Assembly (NCBI GenBank): GCA_021200075.1
Contig: JAJQGZ010000073.1
Span: 1-11,755, forward strand
DNA from: Clostridiales bacterium
GTDB taxonomy: Bacteria > Bacillota > Clostridia > Oscillospirales > Acutalibacteraceae
Direction of reading: 5' to 3'
DNA length: 11,755 nucleotides
In this document: piece after piece, positions 1 through 6,816 of the stretch
Layout: each line of letters starts with the position of its first letter
How positions within the stretch are numbered: position 1 is the stretch's first letter
Translations under genes and position numbers: made by a program
Notes under the pieces: model-generated
Told to the model about the DNA's origin: nothing
What the model saw: only the letters and a program-made list of their open reading frames with translations
Database searches by the model: none

Positions 1-12
1 CTCAACATCCTC

Positions 13-64
13 TCAGCGTGTAGAAATTTGTAATTTGACTTTTTCTACACGCTGAAAACTTTTT
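13..64 (+). terminator. Probable intrinsic terminator of an upstream gene outside the window
   Basis: Perfect 14-bp inverted repeat: arms 13-26 (TCAGCGTGTAGAAA) and 42-55, with a 15-nt loop. A T5 tract follows at 60-64 after four bases (AAAC). No T tract follows on the opposite strand, so it should end a plus-strand transcript entering from the left. The offset between stem and T tract makes it a weaker match than a textbook terminator. Confidence 0.6.
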
Positions 65-127
65 AAAAATGTGCCGTTTGATATTTCAATTAAGCTTTAG
101 AAATTTAAAATTTTTTCGCAAAACCTC

Positions 128-158
128 TCGACCTAAAGTCAGGTTTAGGTGCTATGAT
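128..158 (+). promoter_or_regulatory. MerR-type promoter and operator for the acetyltransferase-hydrolase pair
   Basis: The -35 element TCGACC (128-133) and -10 element TATGAT (153-158) are separated by 19 bp, longer than the usual 17. Between them sits a dyad ACCTAAA-N6-TTTAGGT (131-150) that overlaps the end of the -35. Over-long spacing with a dyad filling the spacer is the hallmark of promoters activated by MerR-family regulators through DNA untwisting (CueR, SoxR, AdhR types). The regulator gene is not in the window. The effector is unknown; a stress or aldehyde type signal is only a guess from dyad similarity. Confidence 0.75.
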
Positions 159-218
159 TAAAATATAAAATGTTACCGTTACTTTTTCGATACAATAAAA
201 ACAAAGAGGTGGATTAAA

Positions 219-781
219 ATGGAATTAAAAGATTTTCTTGAATATATGAACAGCGGTAAAACAGTAATCGGCGGTTCGGAAGTACATCGTTTTATGCATG
301 AGCTTTCACAGGAAGCACTGAAGCTTACGGCAAAGCTTAACAACACTTACCGCACTGCCGAAGAAATACGGGATATATTTTCCCAATTGACGGGAAAGCA
401 GGTTGACGATACGCTTGCAGTTTTCCTCCGTTTTATACGGACTGCGGAAAAAATATAACCGTTGGGAAAAATGTTTTTATTAACAGCGGTTGCAAATTTC
501 AGGATCAAGGCGGAATCACAATTGACGACGGTGTTTTGATAGATCATAATGTTGTGCTTGCAACCTTGAATCACAGTATGAATCCTGAGCTGCGTGCAAA
601 TATGGAACCTGCACCGATTCACATAGGAAAGAATGTGTGGATAGGCTCAAACGCAACTGTTTTACCCGGTGTAACAATCGGCGACGGCGCAGTAATTGCC
701 GCAGGAGCGGTTGTCACTAAAAATGTGCCGATGAACACTGTTGTAGGCGGTGTTCCGGCAAAGAAAATTAAAGAAATATAA
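219..781 (+). pseudogene. Sugar O-acetyltransferase (maltose/galactoside type), broken by a 1-nt frameshift
   Basis: Transfers acetyl from acetyl-CoA to a sugar hydroxyl in the cytoplasm (Maa/LacA/NodL family). The first reading frame (219-458) encodes the N-terminal Mac domain, including the pattern LSQEALKLTAKLNNTY and LTGKQVDDT. At the T4 run 421-424 the frame must shift: with one T restored the text continues as FPPFYTDCGKNI, the family signature, and runs in the second frame to the stop at 779-781. The restored protein is 187 aa, normal for the family. The second part carries left-handed beta-helix hexapeptide repeats and the catalytic His (about residue 119) in LNHSM. The start is ATG 219 behind AAGAGGTGG. 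It is the first gene after the MerR-type promoter and lies 43 bp before the hydrolase. A real mutation or a homopolymer sequencing error are both possible. Confidence 0.88.
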
Positions 782-824
782 AACTAACTGCAAAAGCAGT
801 AATAATTTATTCGGAGGTACTTTT

Positions 825-1815
825 ATGAACCAGATCCTTACATTAACAAACGAATGGGACAAGACTTTCCCGAAAAGTGAAAAGGTTAATCACAGCAAGG
901 TTACATTTCACATTCGCTACGGAATCACTCTTGCAGGGGATATATATATTCCCGTAAATGCGACCGGGAAGCTTTCGGCGCTTGCGGTTTGCAGGCCTTT
1001 CGGTGCGGTAAAGGAGCAGGCGTCCGGGCTGTATGCGCAGGAAGTGGCAGAGCGTGGATTTTTAACTCTTGCGTTTGACCCGTCATATACCGGCGAAAGC
1101 GGTGGAGAACCTCGTTATATGGCTTCTCCCGATATTAACACCGAGGATTTTATGGCGGCGGTTGATTTCCTTTCGCTTCGTGACGATGTGGATTCGCAAA
1201 AAATCGGAATTATCGGAATTTGCGGTTGGGGCGGTATGGCTCTAAACACTATGGCGCTCGATACACGCATTAAAGCCTGCATTGTTTCCACTATGTACGA
1301 TATGAGCCGTGTGAACGCAAACGGATATTTTGACTCAGAGAACAGCGAGGAAGCAAGGTATGAAAAGCGCAAAGCGCTTTGCGCTCAGCGTATCGAGGAT
1401 TATAAAAAACGGCAGCTATACTCTCGACGGCGGCGTTGTCGATCCGCTTCCCGAAGACGCTCCGTTTTTTGTAAAGGATTATTACGATTATTACAAAACC
1501 GAGCGAGGTTATCACAAAAGAAGCCTCAATTCAAATTCCGGCTGGAATGTAACGGGCTGTCAGTCTTTTATGAATATGCCCATTTTGCATTACAGCAATG
1601 AAATCCGCAATGCTGTTTTAGTTGTTCACGGCGAAAAGGCGCATTCGTACTATTTCGGCAAGGACGCTTATAATGATATGATAAACGGCAGTAAGTATAC
1701 GGATAATAAAGAATTTTTAACGGTTGGTGGTGCGGTTCACACCGATTTATACGACCGCAAGGACATTATTCCGTTTGACAAGATAACAAATTTCCTGGTT
1801 AAAAACATTAAATAA
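825..1815 (+). pseudogene. Alpha/beta hydrolase with Cys nucleophile elbow, broken by a 1-nt frameshift
   Basis: Probable cytoplasmic alpha/beta hydrolase of the group that includes dienelactone hydrolase and YcjY-like proteins; the substrate is unknown. ATG 825 is chosen over the upstream in-frame ATG at 750 because GGAGG (813-817) lies 7 nt before it and 750 is inside the acetyltransferase. The first frame runs to the A6 run 1404-1409. Removing one A restores YKNGSYTLDGG and a 329-aa protein ending at 1815. The elbow GICGWGG puts Cys at about residue 133, where most hydrolases have Ser (GxSxG). The likely acid is Glu at about 270 (HGEKAHS) and the likely His is at about 305 (GAVHTDLYDR). 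The WGG and HTDLYDR signatures are, from memory, common in gut Firmicutes. It shares the MerR-type promoter with the acetyltransferase. As written, the frameshift separates the Cys from the acid and His, so no active enzyme would be made. Confidence 0.87.
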
Positions 1816-1830
1816 ATTCCGTTGAGAAAG

Positions 1831-1870
1831 AAAAACACAGCCTTGAGTATTACATCTCGGCTGTGTTTTT
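1831..1870. terminator. Bidirectional intrinsic terminator between convergent genes
   Basis: Perfect 12-bp arms AAAAACACAGCC (1831-1842) and GGCTGTGTTTTT (1859-1870) enclose a 16-nt loop in which GAG/CTC can add three pairs. A T run follows the plus-strand stem, and the A-rich left flank supplies the U tract on the minus strand. It sits between the hydrolase stop (1815) and the stop of the convergent kinase-like gene (1886), as expected for a shared terminator. Confidence 0.9.
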
Positions 1871-1885
1871 TCGTTTATTTTGGTA

Positions 1886-2494
1886 TTATTTATATTTCGT
1901 CTCGATATAGTGAGCGATAAGCTCAACCGTTTCGTCAATTCCCAGTTTGGAAACATCAATCGCCAAATCATATGTGGCGGCGTCTCCCCATTTTTCGTCA
2001 CTGTAAAAATTGTGGAAACGGGCTCTTTTTTTATCAATGGCTTTAATTTCTTTAGCGGCGCTCTTTTCGTCAAGACCGTAAATTTCCGTAACCCTTTTCA
2101 GTCTGAATTCATCGTCGGCGTGGAGGAAAATCGTCACAAGACCCGGGTCGCCTTTCAGTATGTAATCGGCGCATCTGCCTACTATTACGCAACTTCCCTC
2201 GGAGGCAACCTTGCGGATTGAGTCGAATTGATATTGAAATACCTGATCCTCAAACGGAACTCCGTTTCCCGAAAATGAAGACAAGCCGTCAGTGGAAACA
2301 TTATATAAAAAGCTTCTTGTCGGCTTTTCGTCATAGAACTTGAATATGCTTTCGTCAAACCCGCTGTCCTTTGCGGCTCGTTTAATAATTTCCTTGTCAT
2401 AATAGGGAACATTCAGCCTTTCGGAAAGCTTTGTGGCAATTTCGTGCGCACCGCAACCGAATTGCCTGCCGATGGAAACAATATATTTTTTCAT
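1886..2494 (-). CDS. Cytidylate kinase-like family protein
   Basis: An intact 202-aa protein of the cytidylate-kinase-like group (P-loop NTPase fold, as in Pfam Cytidylate_kin2). The N-terminus has the family's modified P-loop GRQFGCGAHEIA (residues 9-20), which lacks the usual Walker A Lys. The segment VIVGRCADYIL (about 103-113) and an Arg-rich LID-like stretch (DEFRLKRV, then DKKRARFHNFY) follow. The true CMP kinase Cmk has a normal GKS/GKT P-loop, so this is a paralogue whose substrate is not established; I would not call it Cmk. ATG 2494 has a full AAGGAGGT ribosome binding site (2501-2508). It has its own promoter and a terminator shared with the convergent hydrolase, so it is probably monocistronic. 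It is the only accessory gene recognised here without a frame lesion. Confidence 0.85.
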   Translation of the reverse strand: MKKYIVSIGRQFGCGAHEIATKLSERLNVPYYDKEIIKRAAKDSGFDESIFKFYDEKPTRSFLYNVSTDGLSSFSGNGVPFEDQVFQYQFDSIRKVASEGSCVIVGRCADYILKGDPGLVTIFLHADDEFRLKRVTEIYGLDEKSAAKEIKAIDKKRARFHNFYSDEKWGDAATYDLAIDVSKLGIDETVELIAHYIETKYK

Positions 2495-2546
2495 ATCAAT
2501 ACCTCCTTGAGTATATATTTCAGTATATGCTTTTGTGCCTATAAAT

Positions 2547-2575
2547 ATTTTAACACAAAATTACTTGACTTGCAA
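2547..2575 (-). promoter_or_regulatory. Promoter of the cytidylate kinase-like gene
   Basis: Read on the minus strand: TTGCAA (2570-2575), a 17-bp spacer, then TAAAAT (2547-2552) preceded by TGT, an extended -10. It lies about 50 bp upstream of ATG 2494 and just after the small ORF of the preceding transcription unit, so the kinase gene can be transcribed independently. Confidence 0.65.
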
Positions 2576-2581
2576 TTAAAA

Positions 2582-2749
2582 TTATTGGTTAATTTGACGA
2601 ATTATGCAAAAAATTTTATTGTATTTGTCCGCCCATTTCTTTACTTCAAGCCTGCCGTAGCTTTTCGGCATTGACGCACAGGCGACGGCAGTTGAAGCAA
2701 TGCCGCCGACTAAATCCAGCATCTTTTTTGTGAGCTTTTTATTTTTCAC
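2582..2749 (-). CDS. Small hypothetical protein (55 aa) downstream of the FAD oxidoreductase
   Basis: I do not recognise this protein. A GTG start at 2749 is preferred: GAGGAG (2758-2763) lies 8 nt upstream, whereas the in-frame ATG at 2755 is only 2 nt from that site. It begins 16 nt after the oxidoreductase TAA (2766-2768), consistent with translational coupling in one transcript. The product is basic (KNKKLTKK at the N-terminus), then has a short hydrophobic Gly/Ala stretch (LVGGIASTAVACA, residues about 13-25) too short for a sure membrane span, then a basic and aromatic C-terminus ending IIRQINQ. No conserved catalytic motif is visible. In a window with several frame lesions the C-terminus may be shifted or shortened. 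It could also be a chance ORF, but the ribosome binding site and placement argue for a real gene. Confidence 0.45.
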   Translation of the reverse strand: MKNKKLTKKMLDLVGGIASTAVACASMPKSYGRLEVKKWADKYNKIFCIIRQINQ

Positions 2750-2765
2750 AAGCATTACTCCTCGT

Positions 2766-3922
2766 TTAGGCAAATCCGGGGGAGAAGTGTATCATTTTTG
2801 TAATATCCGTGCTTTCCGCAGTTATTGTGAGTTCTCTCCATGTGAGTATGCCGTTGTCGAGAATATAGTCAAGCTCATCGGGAGTTAATTTTGTCAGCAG
2901 GAGCTTAACCTGTGCAAGCACCGCAAGTCCGTTTCCGAGCGAGGAATAGTAGTCGAGCTGATATTTCCACAGTGTTTCTGCGCTGTATGTGCAGGTGGCG
3001 TCGCTTATTATCGCATCTGCAAGCATCTTCGCCGCTTTAAAAGATTTTGCTATTCCCGAGCCGATTATCGGAACGGTCATAAATGTGCTGTCGCCGATTG
3101 CCGCATAGCCGTCAGCAACAAGCACGGCGAGAGGTTGACGAACCGGTATTTGTGCAAATTGCCCTCCACACTTAATTTCATTTCCGAGGCAGGGATTTTT
3201 TGAGCGGAAGTATTCGGCGGTTCGCTCTGCTTCGTTTATATCAAACGGTTCAAATCTGCCTATCAGCAAATCGGTGTACTCGTCCTCAGCCGCAACCCAG
3301 CCTATGCCAAGCTTGCCCTCCGGCAAAAGGCAAACCTTGTATTTGTTAAAATCGTCGCAATCATCCGCCTTGTTGTAAAAAGCACGGTAGATATAGAATT
3401 TTTCAAATTTTTCCGTGTGCTTTTGTATGCCGCAGCATTCCGGCAAATTGGCTCTTACCGGAGATTCACACCGCAGGCGTCGATAACCAAATCGGCGTAA
3501 AAATCGCCCTTGTCGGTTTTTATTCCCACAACCCTGTCGCCGATTGTAAGCGGAGAAATAATATTATGCTCAAAGCAGAATTTAACGCCGCACTTTTGAA
3601 CATTGGCAATGAGCATATTGTAAATATCCCTGCGTTCCATTTTTATTTCCAATTCTTCGGCAGGCACTTGCTGGCGGATTCCGATATGCTCTTTCGGGCC
3701 GTAAAATGTCATGTCGGTTTTGTATTCATACAGGCTTTTGTCGGGCATTTCAATCCCTATTTGCGAAAGTGATTTCGGAGCGAAAATATCTGTCCAGTCG
3801 TATCCCATATTGCTTTTTGCGTGACGCTCGTAAACCGTAACATCAAATCCTTTTTTGCTCAGCAGTGCCGCTGCAGCGATACCTCCGTGACCTCCGCCGG
3901 CAACAATAATTTTATTCGCCAT
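2766..3922 (-). pseudogene. FAD-dependent oxidoreductase, broken by a 1-nt frameshift
   Basis: A flavoprotein of the broad GGR/NAD(P)-FAD-dependent oxidoreductase class; the substrate is unknown. The first frame (3922 down to 3455) has the dinucleotide-binding fold: GGGHGG at residues 9-14 and the ribose-binding Glu in VTVYER near 32. It also has RRDIYNMLI, typical of the para-hydroxybenzoate hydroxylase-like fold, and VIDACG near residue 150. It then stops. The rest continues in another frame (3446 down to 2766) with the second FAD motif AAIGDSTF...GSGIAKSF near residue 276. Adding one base at about 3464-3466 turns GVNLR-stop into GVNSPVRANLPECCG and yields 385 aa, a normal length. ATG 3922 has AGAGGT upstream. 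A small ORF follows in the same transcript. Without the fix, the protein would lack half of its FAD site. Confidence 0.85.
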
Positions 3923-3996
3923 TTTCCGTACCTCTTTTTCAGTATTAAAAGATTATTTAATATGCTGAATTTAAAATATACTCTTTATCATTATTT

Positions 3997-4025
3997 ATTG
4001 TAGCATAAACAAAACCTTTTAACAA
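3997..4025 (-). promoter_or_regulatory. Promoter of the FAD oxidoreductase gene
   Basis: Minus strand: TTGTTA (4020-4025), a 17-bp spacer, TACAAT (3997-4002). The start would fall near 3990, giving a leader of roughly 70 nt before ATG 3922. It is divergent from, and close to, the beta-mannosidase promoter. Confidence 0.6.
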
Positions 4026-4046
4026 GGATAATTCTTTTCGGAAAGG

Positions 4047-4075
4047 TTGCAAATACTGATAAAATAAATTACAAT
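4047..4075 (+). promoter_or_regulatory. Promoter of the beta-mannosidase gene
   Basis: TTGCAA (4047-4052), a 17-bp spacer, TACAAT (4070-4075). ATG 4138 lies about 55 nt beyond the expected start. A 7-bp inverted repeat AACCTTT (4013-4019) / AAAGGTT (4042-4048) overlaps this -35 and abuts the divergent -35, so the two promoters could share an operator; that is inference. Confidence 0.6.
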
Positions 4076-4137
4076 AGCATTGAAGATATTGGGTGTAAAC
4101 AATAGCTTACTGAAAAAATTAAAAGACAGGCGGTATT

Positions 4138-6686
4138 ATGATAAAAAATCTTGACGGCAATTGGCTTTTTAAAGCGTCCGACAGCAGTGAGTTGAAAAAA
4201 GCGGAGGTTCCGGGCTGTAATGTATTCGATCTTATGAATAACGGCGATATTGACGATCCGCTTCTTTATGATAATGAAAAAAGATTCAGTACCTTTTTGA
4301 TAAGAATTGGGAATATAGATGCGAGTTTGATATTACATCCGACGAGCTTAAAAGTGACAGTATACTTCTAAAATGCGATATGCTCGACACGATATGCGAT
4401 GTTTATATAAATCAAAGCCTTGCCGGCAGGAGCAAAACTGCTTTGTCGTTTTTTGCGCAGAGGTAAAGGAATATCTCATTTCGGGCAAAAACGAGATAAA
4501 AATTCTGTTTCATTCTCCTGTCGTTTATGTTGACAAAATGCAAAGGGAATGTCCGGCTCCCGTTAATTCAAACGGCAGGAACGGTGTCGCTCATATCAGG
4601 AAACCGCAGTGCCATTTCGGCTGGGATTGGGGCCCGGTTTTGTCTGTCAGCGGAATATCCGCACCTGTTTACCTTTGCTTTACCGATACCGCTCGGATAG
4701 ATTATCTTAAAGTAACGCAGTCGCATTTTGCAGACGGAAGCGTTGTTGTCCGTGCCGATGCGGATATAAAATCTTTCGGCGAATATGATTGTGATATTAC
4801 GCTTATTTCGCCAAACGGTGAGGAATACAAAAGGCAAGGTGAATCCGCAGAATTTAAAATATCAAACCCCTGTTTTTGGCAGACGAGGGAATTGTTGCAA
4901 AAGGAAAAGCAACCGCTTTATACTGTCAAGGCAACGCTTACCGCAAACGGAAAATTGCTTGACGAAAAGAGTAAGAGAATAGGCTTGCGCACCTTGGAGC
5001 TTAATCGTGACAAGGATAAATACGGTCAGAATTTTCAGTTCATACTTAATTCGGTGCCTGTATTCATAAAGGGAGCCGATTATATTCCGCCCGACAGCTT
5101 CATCACCCGTTTTGATACGCAAAAACTTAGTTATCTGCTTGATGCCGTGCAGTTTTCGGGTATGAATATGCTTCGTATATGGGGCGGAGGATATTATGCA
5201 AGCAATGAATTTTTGGACGTTTGCGACGAACAGGGAATACTTGTTTGGCAGGATTTTCAGTTTGCGTTCCAGGCTTATCCGTTTTTCCGTGATGATTTTC
5301 TCGATAATGTCAAGGATGAGATTGAATATAATGTAAAGCGTATTTCTCACCACCCGTCTCTTGCTCTGTGGTGCGGCAATAATGAAATCGAGCAAATGCA
5401 GAGCGCTTGGCTTCATATGAAAAAATATATTGACTGTACCGAAAGCTTTTTCACCACACGCTTGAAGCTCAGATCAGGAAATACGATCTTTCAACTCCGT
5501 ATATTACCGGTTCTCCGTGCGGAGTAGGCTTTGCAAAGGGTGTGAATGCCGATAATGTCGGCGATACGCATTTATGGGGAGTTTGGCACGGACTTCGCCC
5601 TATGAAGTATTACCGTAGGAGAATGACAAGGTTTTGCAGTGAATTTGGGTTTGAAAGCCTGCCGGATATAAAAACGATAGAACGCTTTGCCGGAGCGGGC
5701 AAACATTCGCTTGATGATGAAATGCTCAAAGCGCATCAAAAATGTGCAAACGGAAACGATAAAATAATTTACTATATTGTTTCACGCTTTGATCTTCCGT
5801 CGAGGTTTGAGGGTTATGTCTACCTGTCGCAGGTGACACAGCTTGAATGTATAGCTGATGCAGTTGAGCATTGGCGCAGGAATAAAGGCAGATGCAACGG
5901 CGCAATGTATTGACAGCTTAACGATTGCTGGGGAGTTTGCTCGTGGTCGGGCATTGATTTTTACGGCAATTACAAGGCGCTTATGTATCGTGCAAAATAT
6001 TTTAACGCACCCTTGTGCCTTTCGTTTGAGGATACAAAAACAATATAAAGATATTTGTCATCAATGATTTTAACGAGGATAAGTCCGTAAAAATTGAATA
6101 CACGGTTTTTGATTTTGAAAGCGGAGAAATTGAAACTGAAGAAAAGCAGCTAACCGTTCCGGCGCTTAAAAACAAAACGGCTTTTGATATTGATTTACCA
6201 GAGCTTAAAAAGCATTTCGATCTCAAGAAAACGGGAATATCCGCAAGACTTATCGAAAACGGCGAAGTCGTTATGCAAAAAAACATTTCTTTTTGATAAG
6301 GGAAAAATCTTTTTTTGCCGAAAGCGAAGTTTAAAAGCATTATAACCGTAGGTGAGAACGAGCTGAGAGTATGTGTCACTTCCAATAAATTCGCAAGGTT
6401 TGTAAGGATAGAAAGTACAAAATCCACTCTTCCTTTGAGCGATAATTCCTTCGACCTCTTACCCGGGCAAAGCGTGAGCGTAAGTATAAAAAAAGACTCA
6501 TCTCTTTCTTTGACCGAACAGGCAAAAAGCATACGCATATACAGCCTTTGCGACATAAAGCCGTGCGCCGATACTTTTCTTCAAAGGATAAAAAGCCGCA
6601 AGGTTTTCCTTTCTCTGCTCAATATCGGCAACGCCTTTTACCACGGAAGAATCCCCGCCGATATTAAACAGCAGGATATATTATAA
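4138..6686 (+). pseudogene. GH2 beta-mannosidase with six indels and one nonsense codon
   Basis: Exo-beta-mannosidase (glycoside hydrolase family 2, retaining) releasing mannose from beta-mannosides of plant mannan or N-glycan cores. No signal peptide is seen (MIKNLDGNWLFKA), so it should be cytoplasmic. Restored length is about 850 aa, usual for the family. It shows a jelly-roll start (LDGNWLFK), HFGWDWGP, IKGADYIPPDSF and MLRIWGGGYY. The acid/base Glu is in WCGNNE (about residue 417, codon 5384-5386). The nucleophile Glu is in FCSEFGFES (about 503, codon 5641-5643). GAMY-stop-QLNDCWGV and a C-terminal beta domain follow. Lesions: one T short at 4294-4298, one A short at 4434-4437, one T short at 5447-5451, TGA at 5911-5913, one A short at 6036-6040, one T extra at 6290-6294, one T short at 6310-6316. 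ATG 4138 follows a weak AGGCGG. Both catalytic residues are encoded but in different frames. Confidence 0.92.
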
Positions 6687-6694
6687 AATAATAC

Positions 6695-6722
6695 TTGACA
6701 AAATTTTACAATGTGCTATTAT
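6695..6722 (+). promoter_or_regulatory. Promoter of the rimP-nusA-infB operon
   Basis: A perfect -35 TTGACA (6695-6700), a 16-bp spacer and -10 TATTAT (6717-6722) preceded directly by TGC, an extended -10. This is the strongest promoter in the window. It starts 9 bp after the beta-mannosidase stop. Transcription should begin near 6729, leaving a leader of about 88 nt before rimP. Confidence 0.8.
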
Positions 6723-6752
6723 AAATATGTTATTTAGTTTATCAGTCTCAGT

Positions 6753-6790
6753 GAGAGTGGACCTTGCGTCCACTCTCTTGTTATTATCGG
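6753..6790 (+). promoter_or_regulatory. Leader hairpin of the rimP operon (possible attenuator)
   Basis: A perfect 10-bp stem, GAGAGTGGAC (6753-6762) with GTCCACTCTC (6768-6777), and a 5-nt loop CTTGC, followed by the U-rich but interrupted TTGTTATTATC. It lies between the promoter and rimP. An imperfect U tract after a strong stem fits a factor-dependent intrinsic terminator; in Bacillus subtilis the corresponding leader is reported to hold a NusA-dependent terminator for NusA autoregulation. It could also stop read-through from the beta-mannosidase gene. I see no clear alternative anti-terminator stem. Confidence 0.6.
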
Positions 6791-6816
6791 CAGGCTGAGG
6801 ACGGGAGGTTTATCAT

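Noticed and set aside
13..55. Perfect inverted repeat as a transposon end or attachment site
   Set aside because: Both arms are close together with a short loop and a T tract, there is no transposase or duplicate copy in the window, and a terminator explains it.
347..622. Minus-strand ORF of 91 aa over the acetyltransferase
   Set aside because: Antisense shadow of a clear family match; no ribosome binding site and no recognisable motif.
750..824. 25-residue N-terminal extension of the hydrolase from ATG 750
   Set aside because: It overlaps the end of the acetyltransferase, is not family-like, and a good GGAGG site precedes ATG 825.
1880..2221. Plus-strand ORF of 113 aa over the kinase-like gene
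   Set aside because: Antisense of an intact conserved gene with its own promoter and ribosome binding site.
4094..4107. Possible CcpA cre site (TGTAAACAATAGCT) just after the beta-mannosidase promoter
   Set aside because: It lacks the central CG and matches the palindrome poorly on the right half; too weak to call without comparative data.
4862..5416. Minus-strand ORF of 184 aa inside the beta-mannosidase
   Set aside because: Long only because of codon bias in the sense strand; composition is Ile/Lys/Leu-rich without motif, and the sense strand encodes conserved GH2 motifs.
5911..5913. Genome-wide recoding of UGA as Trp
   Set aside because: rimP and ylxR end at TGA at their expected family lengths, and TGG is used for Trp throughout.
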